A stretch of 21,105 bases of DNA from Candidatus Omnitrophota bacterium (GTDB taxonomy: Bacteria; Omnitrophota; Gorgyraeia; Gygaellales; Profunditerraquicolaceae). The first letter of the stretch is position 1. Each line of letters starts with the position of its first letter. The notes under the pieces are model-generated. The model made no database searches. It was not told where the DNA came from and saw nothing but the letters and a program-made list of their open reading frames with translations. This document shows, in pieces, positions 15,435 through 21,105 of the stretch. The translations under genes were made by a program, and so were the position numbers. The stretch spans positions 8,883-29,987 of the forward strand of contig JAQTRM010000010.1 in assembly GCA_028711825.1 (NCBI GenBank). The letters are read 5' to 3'.

Positions 15435-15892
15435 AAAAAATACTGATTGCTTCGGACCATGCCGGTTTTAACCTGAAAGAGAAGATAAAGTCTTATCTTT
15501 CAGGCAAGGGGATCGGTTTCAGGGACCTTGGGACTTATTCCAGGGAAAGCTGCGATTATCCGGTTTACGCTTATGAATTGGCCGCCAATATCTCAAACGG
15601 TAAATATAAAAAGGGGATTCTCATCTGCAAGAGCGGGATCGGTAATTCGATCGTCGCCAACCGTCTGCCCGGCGTGCGCGCCGCCCTTTGCGACAATGTG
15701 CGGATCGCCAGGCTCAGCCGTCAGCATAACGACAGTAATGTTCTGGTGCTGGGGTCGGGGTTTGTGAAACCTGAATTGGCCAAGCGTATAATTTCGACAT
15801 GGATGAACACCGGGTTTTTGGGGGGAAGGCATTTGAGGAGGGTAAAACTTATTAATCAGATCGATAAAAAGATAAGGAGTGGTTTAAAGTGA
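15431..15892 (+). CDS. rpiB: Ribose-5-phosphate isomerase B
   Basis: RpiB interconverts ribulose-5-phosphate and ribose-5-phosphate, the precursor of PRPP for PurF. The 153-residue protein has ASDHAG (7-12), SRESCDYP, the active-site C66 in GILICKSGIGNSIVANR, and LSRQHNDSNVLVLG with H99. In most RpiB the residue after the active-site Cys is Gly; here it is Lys. A LacA/galactose-isomerase role is less likely given the glyA linkage. It is joined by 4-base overlaps on both sides (ATGA with the fusion gene, GTGA with glyA). Confidence 0.93.
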   Translation: MKKILIASDHAGFNLKEKIKSYLSGKGIGFRDLGTYSRESCDYPVYAYELAANISNGKYKKGILICKSGIGNSIVANRLPGVRAALCDNVRIARLSRQHNDSNVLVLGSGFVKPELAKRIISTWMNTGFLGGRHLRRVKLINQIDKKIRSGLK

Positions 15893-17136
15893 AATACCTA
15901 GAAGAGAAGGACCCTGAAATCTACGCGGCGATCCGGAAAGAGCTGGAGCGCCAGAATAACAATTTAGAGCTTATCGCTTCGGAAAACTTTACTTCTTTGG
16001 CGGTTTTGGAGGCACAAGGTTCGGTCCTTACCAATAAATACGCCGAAGGTTATCCGGGGAAACGCTGGTATGGCGGATGCGAATATGTTGATGTCGTGGA
16101 AAACCTGGCGATCGAAAGGGTCAAAAAGATTTTTGGCGCCGAACACGCCAATGTTCAGCCGCATTCCGGATCCCAGGCGAATATGGCGGTTTATTTCGCG
16201 GCGCTTAAGCCGGGGGATACGGTGCTGGCGATGGATCTTTCCGCCGGCGGGCATCTTACCCACGGCCATCCTCATAATTTTTCCGGACGGCTCTTTAAGA
16301 TAGTCGGTTACGGGGTGGACAAAAAAACCGAGACCCTGGATTATGAGGCAATCGCGGAATTAGCCCGGGTGCATAAGCCCCGGATGATTTTAGCGGGCGC
16401 TTCGGCATATCCCAGGATTATCGATTTTAAGAGGTTCCGCCAGATCGCCGACAGCGTAGGTGCGTATCTTTTTGTGGATATGGCGCATATCGCGGGCCTG
16501 GTGGCTGCGGGCCTGCATCCTTCTCCGGTTCCTTACGCGGAATTCGTCACTTCCACCACTCATAAGACCCTGCGTGGACCGCGCGGAGGTTTTATCTTAT
16601 GCCGCGAGGATTTCGCCAAAAAGATCGACAGCCAGATCTTCCCCGGGATACAAGGAGGGCCTTTGATGCATGTTATCGCGGCAAAGGCGGTCGCTTTCGG
16701 CGAGGCGCTTTCGGATGAATTCAAGCAATATCAGAAACAGCTGTTGAAGAATTCCTCATCTCTTGCCGCCTGCCTTGAAGAGCGGGGGTTCCGGATCGTG
16801 TCCGGCGGCACGGATACGCATCTGATGCTGGTGGATTTAAATCCTAAGGATGTTACCGGGGCCGACGCCTCAAAGATCCTGGGTGAGGTTAATATTACGG
16901 TTAACAAGAATCTTATACCTTTCGATCTTAAAAGCCCGATGGTTACCAGCGGTATCCGCCTGGGGAGCGCGGCGGTAAGCACCCGTAAGATGAAGGAGCC
17001 GGAGATGCGGGAGATCGCCAGGCTGATCGATGAAGCCCTGGTGAACCGCGGTCTTCCGGAGAAGCTGTCCGGAGTAAAAGGCGAGGTTATCGCTTTAACT
17101 AAAAAATTCCCGCTTTACGCGGAATTATTTAAATAA
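15889..17136 (+). CDS. glyA: Serine hydroxymethyltransferase
   Basis: GlyA converts serine and tetrahydrofolate to glycine and methylene-THF, supplying both glycine for PurD and one-carbon units for purines and dTMP. The 415-residue PLP enzyme shows LIASENF, NKYAEGYPGKRWYGG, HSGSQANMA, the cofactor-binding D197/H200 region (VDMAHIAGL), and the Schiff-base lysine K226 in TSTTHKTLRGPRGG. The length is normal. It starts at GTG 15889 with AAGGAG nine bases upstream and a 4-base overlap with rpiB. Confidence 0.97.
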   Translation: MKYLEEKDPEIYAAIRKELERQNNNLELIASENFTSLAVLEAQGSVLTNKYAEGYPGKRWYGGCEYVDVVENLAIERVKKIFGAEHANVQPHSGSQANMAVYFAALKPGDTVLAMDLSAGGHLTHGHPHNFSGRLFKIVGYGVDKKTETLDYEAIAELARVHKPRMILAGASAYPRIIDFKRFRQIADSVGAYLFVDMAHIAGLVAAGLHPSPVPYAEFVTSTTHKTLRGPRGGFILCREDFAKKIDSQIFPGIQGGPLMHVIAAKAVAFGEALSDEFKQYQKQLLKNSSSLAACLEERGFRIVSGGTDTHLMLVDLNPKDVTGADASKILGEVNITVNKNLIPFDLKSPMVTSGIRLGSAAVSTRKMKEPEMREIARLIDEALVNRGLPEKLSGVKGEVIALTKKFPLYAELFK

Positions 17137-17167
17137 GCTTTTTCGGCGGGCAGGAGAGAGGGGCGGC

Positions 17168-17653
17168 ATGAAAAAAAAAGGTTCGGTAAACAGCACTGGG
17201 TTGAAAAAGGTCTTAAAACGTCCGAGTTGGGATGAATATTTTCTGGAGATGGCCTCGCTGGTAGCAAGACGTTCTACCTGCCTGCGCCGCAGTGTGGGGG
17301 CGGTTCTGGTGAGGGATAAAAGGATCCTTGCCACCGGTTATAACGGCGCCCCCAGCGGTTTGAAACATTGCGTGGAGATCGGCTGCCTGCGCCTGGAATT
17401 AAAAGTCCCTTCGGGAGAACGCCACGAGCTATGCCGCGCGCTGCATGCCGAACAGAACGCTTTGATCCAGGCTTCCCTGCACGGTATCAGCGTTAAAGGT
17501 TCTATTTTGTATACCACCACCCAGCCTTGCGTGATCTGCGCCAAGATGTTGATCAACGCCGGGATAAAAGAGATTGTGATTGCCGGCGGATATCCGGATA
17601 AGATGGCGATGGATTTTTTAAGGCAGGCGAAAATCAAAATAAGGAAATTATAG
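17168..17653 (+). CDS. dCMP deaminase (ComEB-like)
   Basis: The 161-residue protein is a zinc cytidine/deoxycytidylate deaminase. The catalytic H93-A94-E95 and PCVIC (C121, C124) provide zinc ligands and the proton shuttle. SVGAVLVRDKRILATGYNG precedes them, and the inserted segment containing H67, C68, C73, H86 and C89 resembles the second-zinc region of dCMP deaminases. It makes dUMP for thymidylate synthesis, which uses the methylene-THF from GlyA. A Shine-Dalgarno region GGAGAGAGGGG lies upstream of ATG 17168. nrdR starts one base after the stop. Confidence 0.93.
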   Translation: MKKKGSVNSTGLKKVLKRPSWDEYFLEMASLVARRSTCLRRSVGAVLVRDKRILATGYNGAPSGLKHCVEIGCLRLELKVPSGERHELCRALHAEQNALIQASLHGISVKGSILYTTTQPCVICAKMLINAGIKEIVIAGGYPDKMAMDFLRQAKIKIRKL

Positions 17654-17654
17654 G

Positions 17655-18122
17655 ATGCGGTGTCCTTTTTGCGGTTTCAAGGAGGATAAGGTAGTGGATT
17701 CCCGCGCTACCGCCGAAGAAGCGGCGGTAAGGCGCAGAAGGGAGTGCCTGAAGTGCGGACGGAGGTTCACTACCTATGAATACGTGGAAGAGATATCCTT
17801 GCTGGTAATCAAAAAGGACGGCCGCCGCGAGGCCTGGGACCGTAAAAAAGTCCTGGCCGGGATCATCCGGGCCTGCGAAAAAAGGCCGGTAAGCGTCGAG
17901 AAGATGGAGGAGGTCGCTACCCAGGTAGAGCGCGCGATTCAGAAAAAAAGCGACCGGGAGGTGCTTTCCAGCCGGATCGGAGAACTGGTGATGGAAAAGT
18001 TAAAATTGATCGATGATGTCGCTTATGTGCGTTTCGCTTCGGTCTACCGGCAGTTTAAGGATGTCGGCCAGTTCATGGTGGAATTAAAAGACATTCTGAA
18101 TAAGGACAAGAAAAAGAAATAG
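17655..18122 (+). CDS. nrdR: Transcriptional repressor NrdR
   Basis: NrdR senses ATP/dATP and represses ribonucleotide reductase genes by binding NrdR boxes. The 155-residue protein has the N-terminal zinc ribbon (C3-C6, C31-C34), the conserved VVDSR and RRRRECLKCGRRFTTYE block, and an ATP-cone domain from about residue 49. All key residues appear intact. No ribonucleotide reductase gene is in the window, so its targets lie elsewhere. It is translated one base after the dCMP deaminase gene, a sensible pairing in deoxynucleotide control. Confidence 0.96.
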   Translation: MRCPFCGFKEDKVVDSRATAEEAAVRRRRECLKCGRRFTTYEYVEEISLLVIKKDGRREAWDRKKVLAGIIRACEKRPVSVEKMEEVATQVERAIQKKSDREVLSSRIGELVMEKLKLIDDVAYVRFASVYRQFKDVGQFMVELKDILNKDKKKK

Positions 18123-18153
18123 AGTCCCGCAAAAATCATTTTTCAAACAATTC

Positions 18154-18783
18154 TTGAAAAAAACTGATACACTTAAAAGTTTATCCGCTCATATTGAAGA
18201 GCTGCGCTGTTGCAGGAAATGCCGTTTGATGCATCCTCCTCCGGTAAGCGGAGGGGCGGTTTCTTCTAAAATTATCCTGGTCGGGCAAGCTCCCGGGGAC
18301 AAGGAGCCGAAATTGGGCAGGCCGTTTGCCTGGACCGCCGGCAAGACCTTGTTCGGATGGTTCAATACTGCCGCCGGAATAAGCGAAGAGCGTTTCCGGG
18401 ATTCGGTATATATGGTTGCTGTATGCCGCTGTTTTCCCGGTAAGAACCGCAACGGTGGCGGGGACCGCGTGCCTTTACCGGAGGAAGTTTCCAATTGTTC
18501 TTCATGGCTTAAACGTGAATTGGAAATTCTCGAGCCGCGCCTGGTAATCCCGGTGGGGAAGCTGGCGATTTCCCGGTTTATCCCTTTGCAGAAACTGGAT
18601 CAGATAATAGGCAAAAGCTTTAAGGTTTTTTATTCCGGGCACTCTTTCGACCTGATCCCGCTGCCGCATCCTTCCGGAGCTTCTCCCTGGCACCGGAAGG
18701 AACCGGGGAAGAGCCTGTTGAATAAGGCATTAAAGATTATCGTAAAACATCCGGCTTTTGAATTCCGGGGTAAAAACAAATAA
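18154..18783 (+). CDS. Uracil-DNA-glycosylase-superfamily protein (COG1573-like)
   Basis: The 209-residue protein has motif A as GQAPGDKEPKLGRPF (44-58), an AGKTLFGWF segment, VGKLAI, and motif B HPSG (172-175). Cysteines C20-C23, C91/C93 and C115 could hold a 4Fe-4S cluster as in family 4 and 5 enzymes, though the spacing of the last pair is longer than I expect. Motif A has Gln where family 4 has GEAPG and family 5 has GLAPG, so the subclass is uncertain. It would remove uracil from DNA, fitting the neighbouring dCMP deaminase. The start is a guess: TTG 18154 is the best codon and has no clear ribosome site. Confidence 0.83.
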   Translation: MKKTDTLKSLSAHIEELRCCRKCRLMHPPPVSGGAVSSKIILVGQAPGDKEPKLGRPFAWTAGKTLFGWFNTAAGISEERFRDSVYMVAVCRCFPGKNRNGGGDRVPLPEEVSNCSSWLKRELEILEPRLVIPVGKLAISRFIPLQKLDQIIGKSFKVFYSGHSFDLIPLPHPSGASPWHRKEPGKSLLNKALKIIVKHPAFEFRGKNK

Positions 18784-18785
18784 AT

Positions 18786-18992
18786 ATGGATTTCCGATTA
18801 AAGAACGAATTTATCGAACTGGATAATCTGTTGAAGGTATTGGAACTGGTTTCCTGCGGTGCTGAGGCAAAACAGGTTATCCTTGCCGGTGAGGTTAAGG
18901 TGAACGGCGAGGCGGAGATCCGCGTCCGCCGCAAACTGCGCTTTAAAGACATCGTGGAGTTCCGGAGACAGAAGATTGAGATTCTGAAATAG
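18786..18992 (+). CDS. Small S4-domain RNA-binding protein (YbcJ/RlbA-like)
   Basis: The 68-residue protein is a single S4-like domain: an N-terminal LDNLLKVLELVSCGAEAKQ helix pair, then VILAGEVKVNGEAEIRVRRKL, the turn that contacts RNA. The family (YbcJ/YaaA-RlbA) is linked to RNA binding and ribosome assembly. Proteins this small are often missed. It follows the UDG-family gene by two bases and is the last gene before the repeat block. The ribosome site is weak. Confidence 0.87.
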   Translation: MDFRLKNEFIELDNLLKVLELVSCGAEAKQVILAGEVKVNGEAEIRVRRKLRFKDIVEFRRQKIEILK

Positions 18993-18997
18993 TTATT

Positions 18998-19055
18998 TTT
19001 CAGCTTTCAGCCTTCAGCTATCAGCTGTCAGTCGTCAGCCTTCAGCTTTCAGCTA
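18998..19055. repeat. Left AGCTGA-family array
   Basis: About eight near-copies of a 7-mer of the form TCAGCNT stand in tandem (CAGCTTT, CAGCCTT, CAGCTAT, CAGCTGT and so on) directly after the S4 gene. Bases 19000-19026 are the reverse complement of 19395-19421 at 26 of 27 positions, so this is one arm of a long inverted repeat. The gene-free block 18993-19434 begins here. Confidence 0.85.
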
Positions 19056-19066
19056 GAGTCAAAGGT

Positions 19067-19290
19067 AAATAAAGGGGACGGTTGTACTAGCTCAATAATT
19101 CGGTAACTTTCCGGCAATGACAATATTTGTAATTGCGAAGCCCTGCGCAGCAGGGCTGAAGCGATCTCAATAAATACAATCAGTTACATAGCGCTAAAGG
19201 ATAGGTTGCTTCGCTTCGCCCGCAATGACGTGCTGTTATTCTTTAAAAGCGTTACCTAATTAGTGAGCATTAACAACCGTCCCTTTATTT
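19067..19290. mobile_element. Foldback MITE/REP-like element with GGGGACGG ends
   Basis: AAATAAAGGGGACGGTTGT (19067-19085) is mirrored by ACAACCGTCCCTTTATTT (19273-19290), differing by one G. Pairing continues inward with small gaps (GCTCA, TAATT, GGTAAC) to about 19110 and 19247. Further in are ATTGCGAAG (19132-19140) and the inverted CGCTTCGCCCGCAATGAC (19212-19229), which resemble a common dispersed bacterial repeat. A perfect 8-bp hairpin (19139-19157, loop GCA) lies in the left half. There is no coding frame of note. The layout fits a non-autonomous element, perhaps mobilised in trans; the GGGGACGG ends recall repeats near Y1/RAYT transposases, from memory. Confidence 0.6.
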
Positions 19291-19380
19291 CATACTTTAT
19301 ACTATCTACTATATGCTACTGTTTTTCCTACCTTCTATCTTCTACCTACTACATACTATCTACTAACTACTGCTCTTTTC
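19291..19380. repeat. Pyrimidine-rich degenerate TACTATCTACT tract
   Basis: This tract contains many near-copies of TACTATCTACT and CTTCTATCTTCTACC and is strongly depleted of G on the + strand. It lies between the foldback element and the right AGCTGA array and has no open frame or mirrored partner in the block. It looks like slippage-generated or decayed repeat DNA. Confidence 0.65.
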
Positions 19381-19385
19381 CGCTT

Positions 19386-19423
19386 TTAGCTGATAGCTGA
19401 TAGCTGAAGGCTGACAGCTGACG
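19386..19423. repeat. Right AGCTGA-family array
   Basis: Tandem units AGCTGAT, AGCTGAT, AGCTGAA, GGCTGAC, AGCTGAC run in the opposite sense to the array at 18998-19055. It closes the outer inverted repeat and ends 11 bases before the DUF151 promoter. The unit also occurs at bases 1-14. Confidence 0.85.
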
Positions 19424-19434
19424 ATTGAATTTCC

Positions 19435-19463
19435 TTGTCAAACTCCTCCGCCGGCGATATAAT
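19435..19463 (+). promoter_or_regulatory. Strong sigma70-type promoter of the DUF151 gene
   Basis: TTGTCA (19435-19440) and a perfect TATAAT (19458-19463) are separated by exactly 17 bases. Transcription should start near 19470, between the promoter and ATG 19497. This shows the DUF151 gene begins a new transcription unit and argues against the longer reading frame from TTG 19425, which would start upstream of the promoter. Confidence 0.75.
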
Positions 19464-19496
19464 AAATCCAAGGTATTGTTAGAAACGGGGGTTTTA

Positions 19497-19910
19497 ATGA
19501 TCGAAATGGAATTAAATAAAATTGTGATCGATGAGAAGAGGCATGATCAGCTGATCGCTTTGAAAGAAAAGGGCGGGGATCGGGTACTTCCGATCGTGAT
19601 CGGCTTAAATGAGGCCTCGGCGATCAAACTGAAGATCAGCGGTTTTAATCCTCCCCGGCCCCTGACCCATGACCTTATCGCAGTAATTATCGATAATCTC
19701 GGCGCTACCGTTGAAAAAATTATTATCGACGAACTCAAGGATAACACATTCTACGCTAAGATTGTGATTAAGGTCCCCGGCGGCGCATCGAAAATTATCG
19801 ATGCCCGGCCGAGCGATAGTATCGCTCTTGCGGTAAGAGCCCGTGCCCCGATTTTTGTGGAAGACAAGATCATCAAGCAGTATGAGATGTTTAATAAAGA
19901 AAAATCTTAA
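19497..19910 (+). CDS. DUF151 / bifunctional nuclease-domain protein
   Basis: The 137-residue protein matches the DUF151/BFN family: MIEMELNKIVID at the start, RVLPIVIGLNEASAIKL, RPLTHDLI, and the diagnostic DARPSDSIALAVRARAPIFV near the C-terminus. Plant and bacterial members have been reported as nucleases acting on DNA and RNA; a specific cellular role here is unknown. I start at ATG 19497, downstream of a consensus promoter and after a GGGGG run. A TTG at 19425 in the same frame adds 24 residues without family similarity and overlaps the promoter. Confidence 0.9.
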   Translation: MIEMELNKIVIDEKRHDQLIALKEKGGDRVLPIVIGLNEASAIKLKISGFNPPRPLTHDLIAVIIDNLGATVEKIIIDELKDNTFYAKIVIKVPGGASKIIDARPSDSIALAVRARAPIFVEDKIIKQYEMFNKEKS

Positions 19911-19963
19911 AGGCCGGCATAATTTTTCCCTCCTTTTATTGAAAGCGTCAGATAACCAGACAG

Positions 19964-21105
19964 ATGTTTAAATTCTCGCAGAGCGATAAAAAGATATTAA
20001 GACCGGTTTATGATTTCGCCAACTCCAGGAAGGTTAAATTATTCCTGGTAGGGGGGGCGATTCGCGACCTTTTTCTGGGCAGGGTCAAGGAAAACCCGGA
20101 TTTCGATTTCTGCCTGAAATCCGGATCTCTGCAATTCGGCGCCCGGCTCGCCAGACAGTTAAAATGCGCTTTTGTAATTCTGGACCGGGAACATGCTTCA
20201 TGCCGCCTGGTTAAAAAGATAAGGCACAGGATTTATACCTTCGATTTCTCGGATTTTCGGGCCCCTACTCTTGAAAAAGACCTCTTGCACCGGGATTTCA
20301 CGATTAACTCTATGGCCCTGGATTTGGGCGAAGTTTTCGGCAGGGGCGATATCGGGGAAACGGTAATCGATCCTTACGGCGGGAGGCGCGATCTTAAGGA
20401 TAAGCGGATCAAGATTTGCGCGCCCGGTTCTTTCAAAGAAGATCCTTTAAGGATCTTAAGGGCTTTTAGTTTCGGCTGCCTGCTGGGGTTTGACCTGGAC
20501 AGAGAAACTTTGCGCCTGGCAAGCAAGGAAAAGGACAGGATCCGCCGGGTCTCCAGCGAACGCGTCCGCGAAGAGCTTTTTAAGATCTTGGACAGTGCGC
20601 TGGCTTATGATTGCCTGGAGCGTTTGGATAAGCTGAAGATATTGGAGATAATATTTCCCGAGATCCGCCCGATGCGCGGAATCGGACAAGGTCCTTATCA
20701 TCACCTGGATGTCTGGCAGCATACCCTGGAGGCATTGAGGCAGTTCGAATTGGTCGTCAAATGGGCAAAGAGGATGCCCCTGATCGACGGTTATCTCAAA
20801 GAAGAAATCGCGGGACTGCGTAAAAGAGCCAGCCTCTTGAAACTGGCCTGTCTTTTGCATGATATTGGAAAACCCGGAGCTTTACGGCGCGAAAAGGGGA
20901 AGATCATTTTTCACGGCCACGAAAGAATCGGGTTGGGGATGACGCGCGAAATTTCGCACCGGCTTAAATTATCCAACGAAGAAAGCCGGATTTTGGGCAA
21001 GATCGTGCTCTGGCATTTAAGGCCGGGTTATCTGGCGGACAATCCTCCTCCTACCGCGCGCGCGGTTTTCCGTTATCTCCGCGATACCGGGGAAAGCGCC
21101 CTGGC
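19964..21105 (+). CDS. CCA-adding / poly(A) polymerase-family nucleotidyltransferase with HD domain (3' partial)
   Basis: The frame is open from ATG 19964 to the window end (380 codons), so the C-terminus is missing. The class II tRNA nucleotidyltransferase head has LVGGAIRDLFLGR (28-40), the metal-binding pair D46/D48 in NPDFDF, LHRDFTINSMALD (108-120), IDPYGGRRDLKDK, and EDPLRILRA (159-167). An HD phosphohydrolase domain follows with LLHDIGKPG (H299, D300) and FHGHE. It could be a CCA-adding, CC- or A-adding enzyme or a poly(A) polymerase; motifs alone do not decide. HRD replaces the more usual RRD. No clear ribosome site is seen. It lies 53 bases after DUF151. Confidence 0.9.
   Translation, partial: MFKFSQSDKKILRPVYDFANSRKVKLFLVGGAIRDLFLGRVKENPDFDFCLKSGSLQFGARLARQLKCAFVILDREHASCRLVKKIRHRIYTFDFSDFRAPTLEKDLLHRDFTINSMALDLGEVFGRGDIGETVIDPYGGRRDLKDKRIKICAPGSFKEDPLRILRAFSFGCLLGFDLDRETLRLASKEKDRIRRVSSERVREELFKILDSALAYDCLERLDKLKILEIIFPEIRPMRGIGQGPYHHLDVWQHTLEALRQFELVVKWAKRMPLIDGYLKEEIAGLRKRASLLKLACLLHDIGKPGALRREKGKIIFHGHERIGLGMTREISHRLKLSNEESRILGKIVLWHLRPGYLADNPPPTARAVFRYLRDTGESAL

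Noticed and set aside
18998..19423. CRISPR array
   Set aside because: Repeats are heptamer-like, degenerate and contiguous, without unique spacers of regular length, and no cas gene is nearby.

Overview
The window looks like part of a chromosome from an uncultured Gram-negative-type bacterium. Genes are dense and almost all on the + strand, several secreted or envelope proteins are encoded, and short degenerate repeats fill the few gaps. The combination of a PurS-PurS-PurL fusion, a TsaC/LMW-phosphatase fusion, and AGCTGA/GGGGACGG intergenic repeats makes me think of Omnitrophota (former OP3) or a related candidate phylum. That is recognition from memory, not a computed placement.

Layout. 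1-152: promoter and structured leader. 153-8428: first purine block, purB, purSL, a LOG-family nucleotide hydrolase, purQ, purF and purM. 8455-12428: seven genes that are not purine genes (SPFH/stomatin-like protein, a 4-TM protein, three secreted proteins of unknown function, YbaB/EbfC, YggT). 12429-14376: purD and purE. 14373-17136: a tightly coupled set with 4-base overlaps, a TsaC/YwlE-type fusion, rpiB and glyA, the same order as ywlC-ywlE-ywlF-glyA in Bacillus. 17168-18992: dCMP deaminase, nrdR, a uracil-DNA-glycosylase-family protein and a small S4 protein. 18993-19434: a gene-free block of nested inverted repeats. 19435-21105: a strong promoter, a DUF151 bifunctional nuclease, and a CCA-adding/poly(A)-polymerase-family gene cut by the window end.

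Together the genes cover PRPP to phosphoribosylamine (PurF), GAR (PurD), FGAR to FGAM (PurSL+PurQ), AIR (PurM), CAIR (PurE) and the adenylosuccinate lyase steps (PurB). GlyA supplies one-carbon units and glycine, and RpiB supplies ribose-5-phosphate for PRPP. dCMP deaminase, NrdR and the UDG-family protein extend the theme to deoxynucleotides and uracil in DNA. GAR transformylase (purN/purT), purC, purH, purK and purA are not in the window.

I see no tRNA, rRNA, CRISPR array, transposase gene or prophage. The least explained parts are the foldback repeat block at 19.0-19.4 kb, the inverted repeats between purF/purM and purD/purE, the purB leader, and the envelope genes lodged inside the purine cluster.
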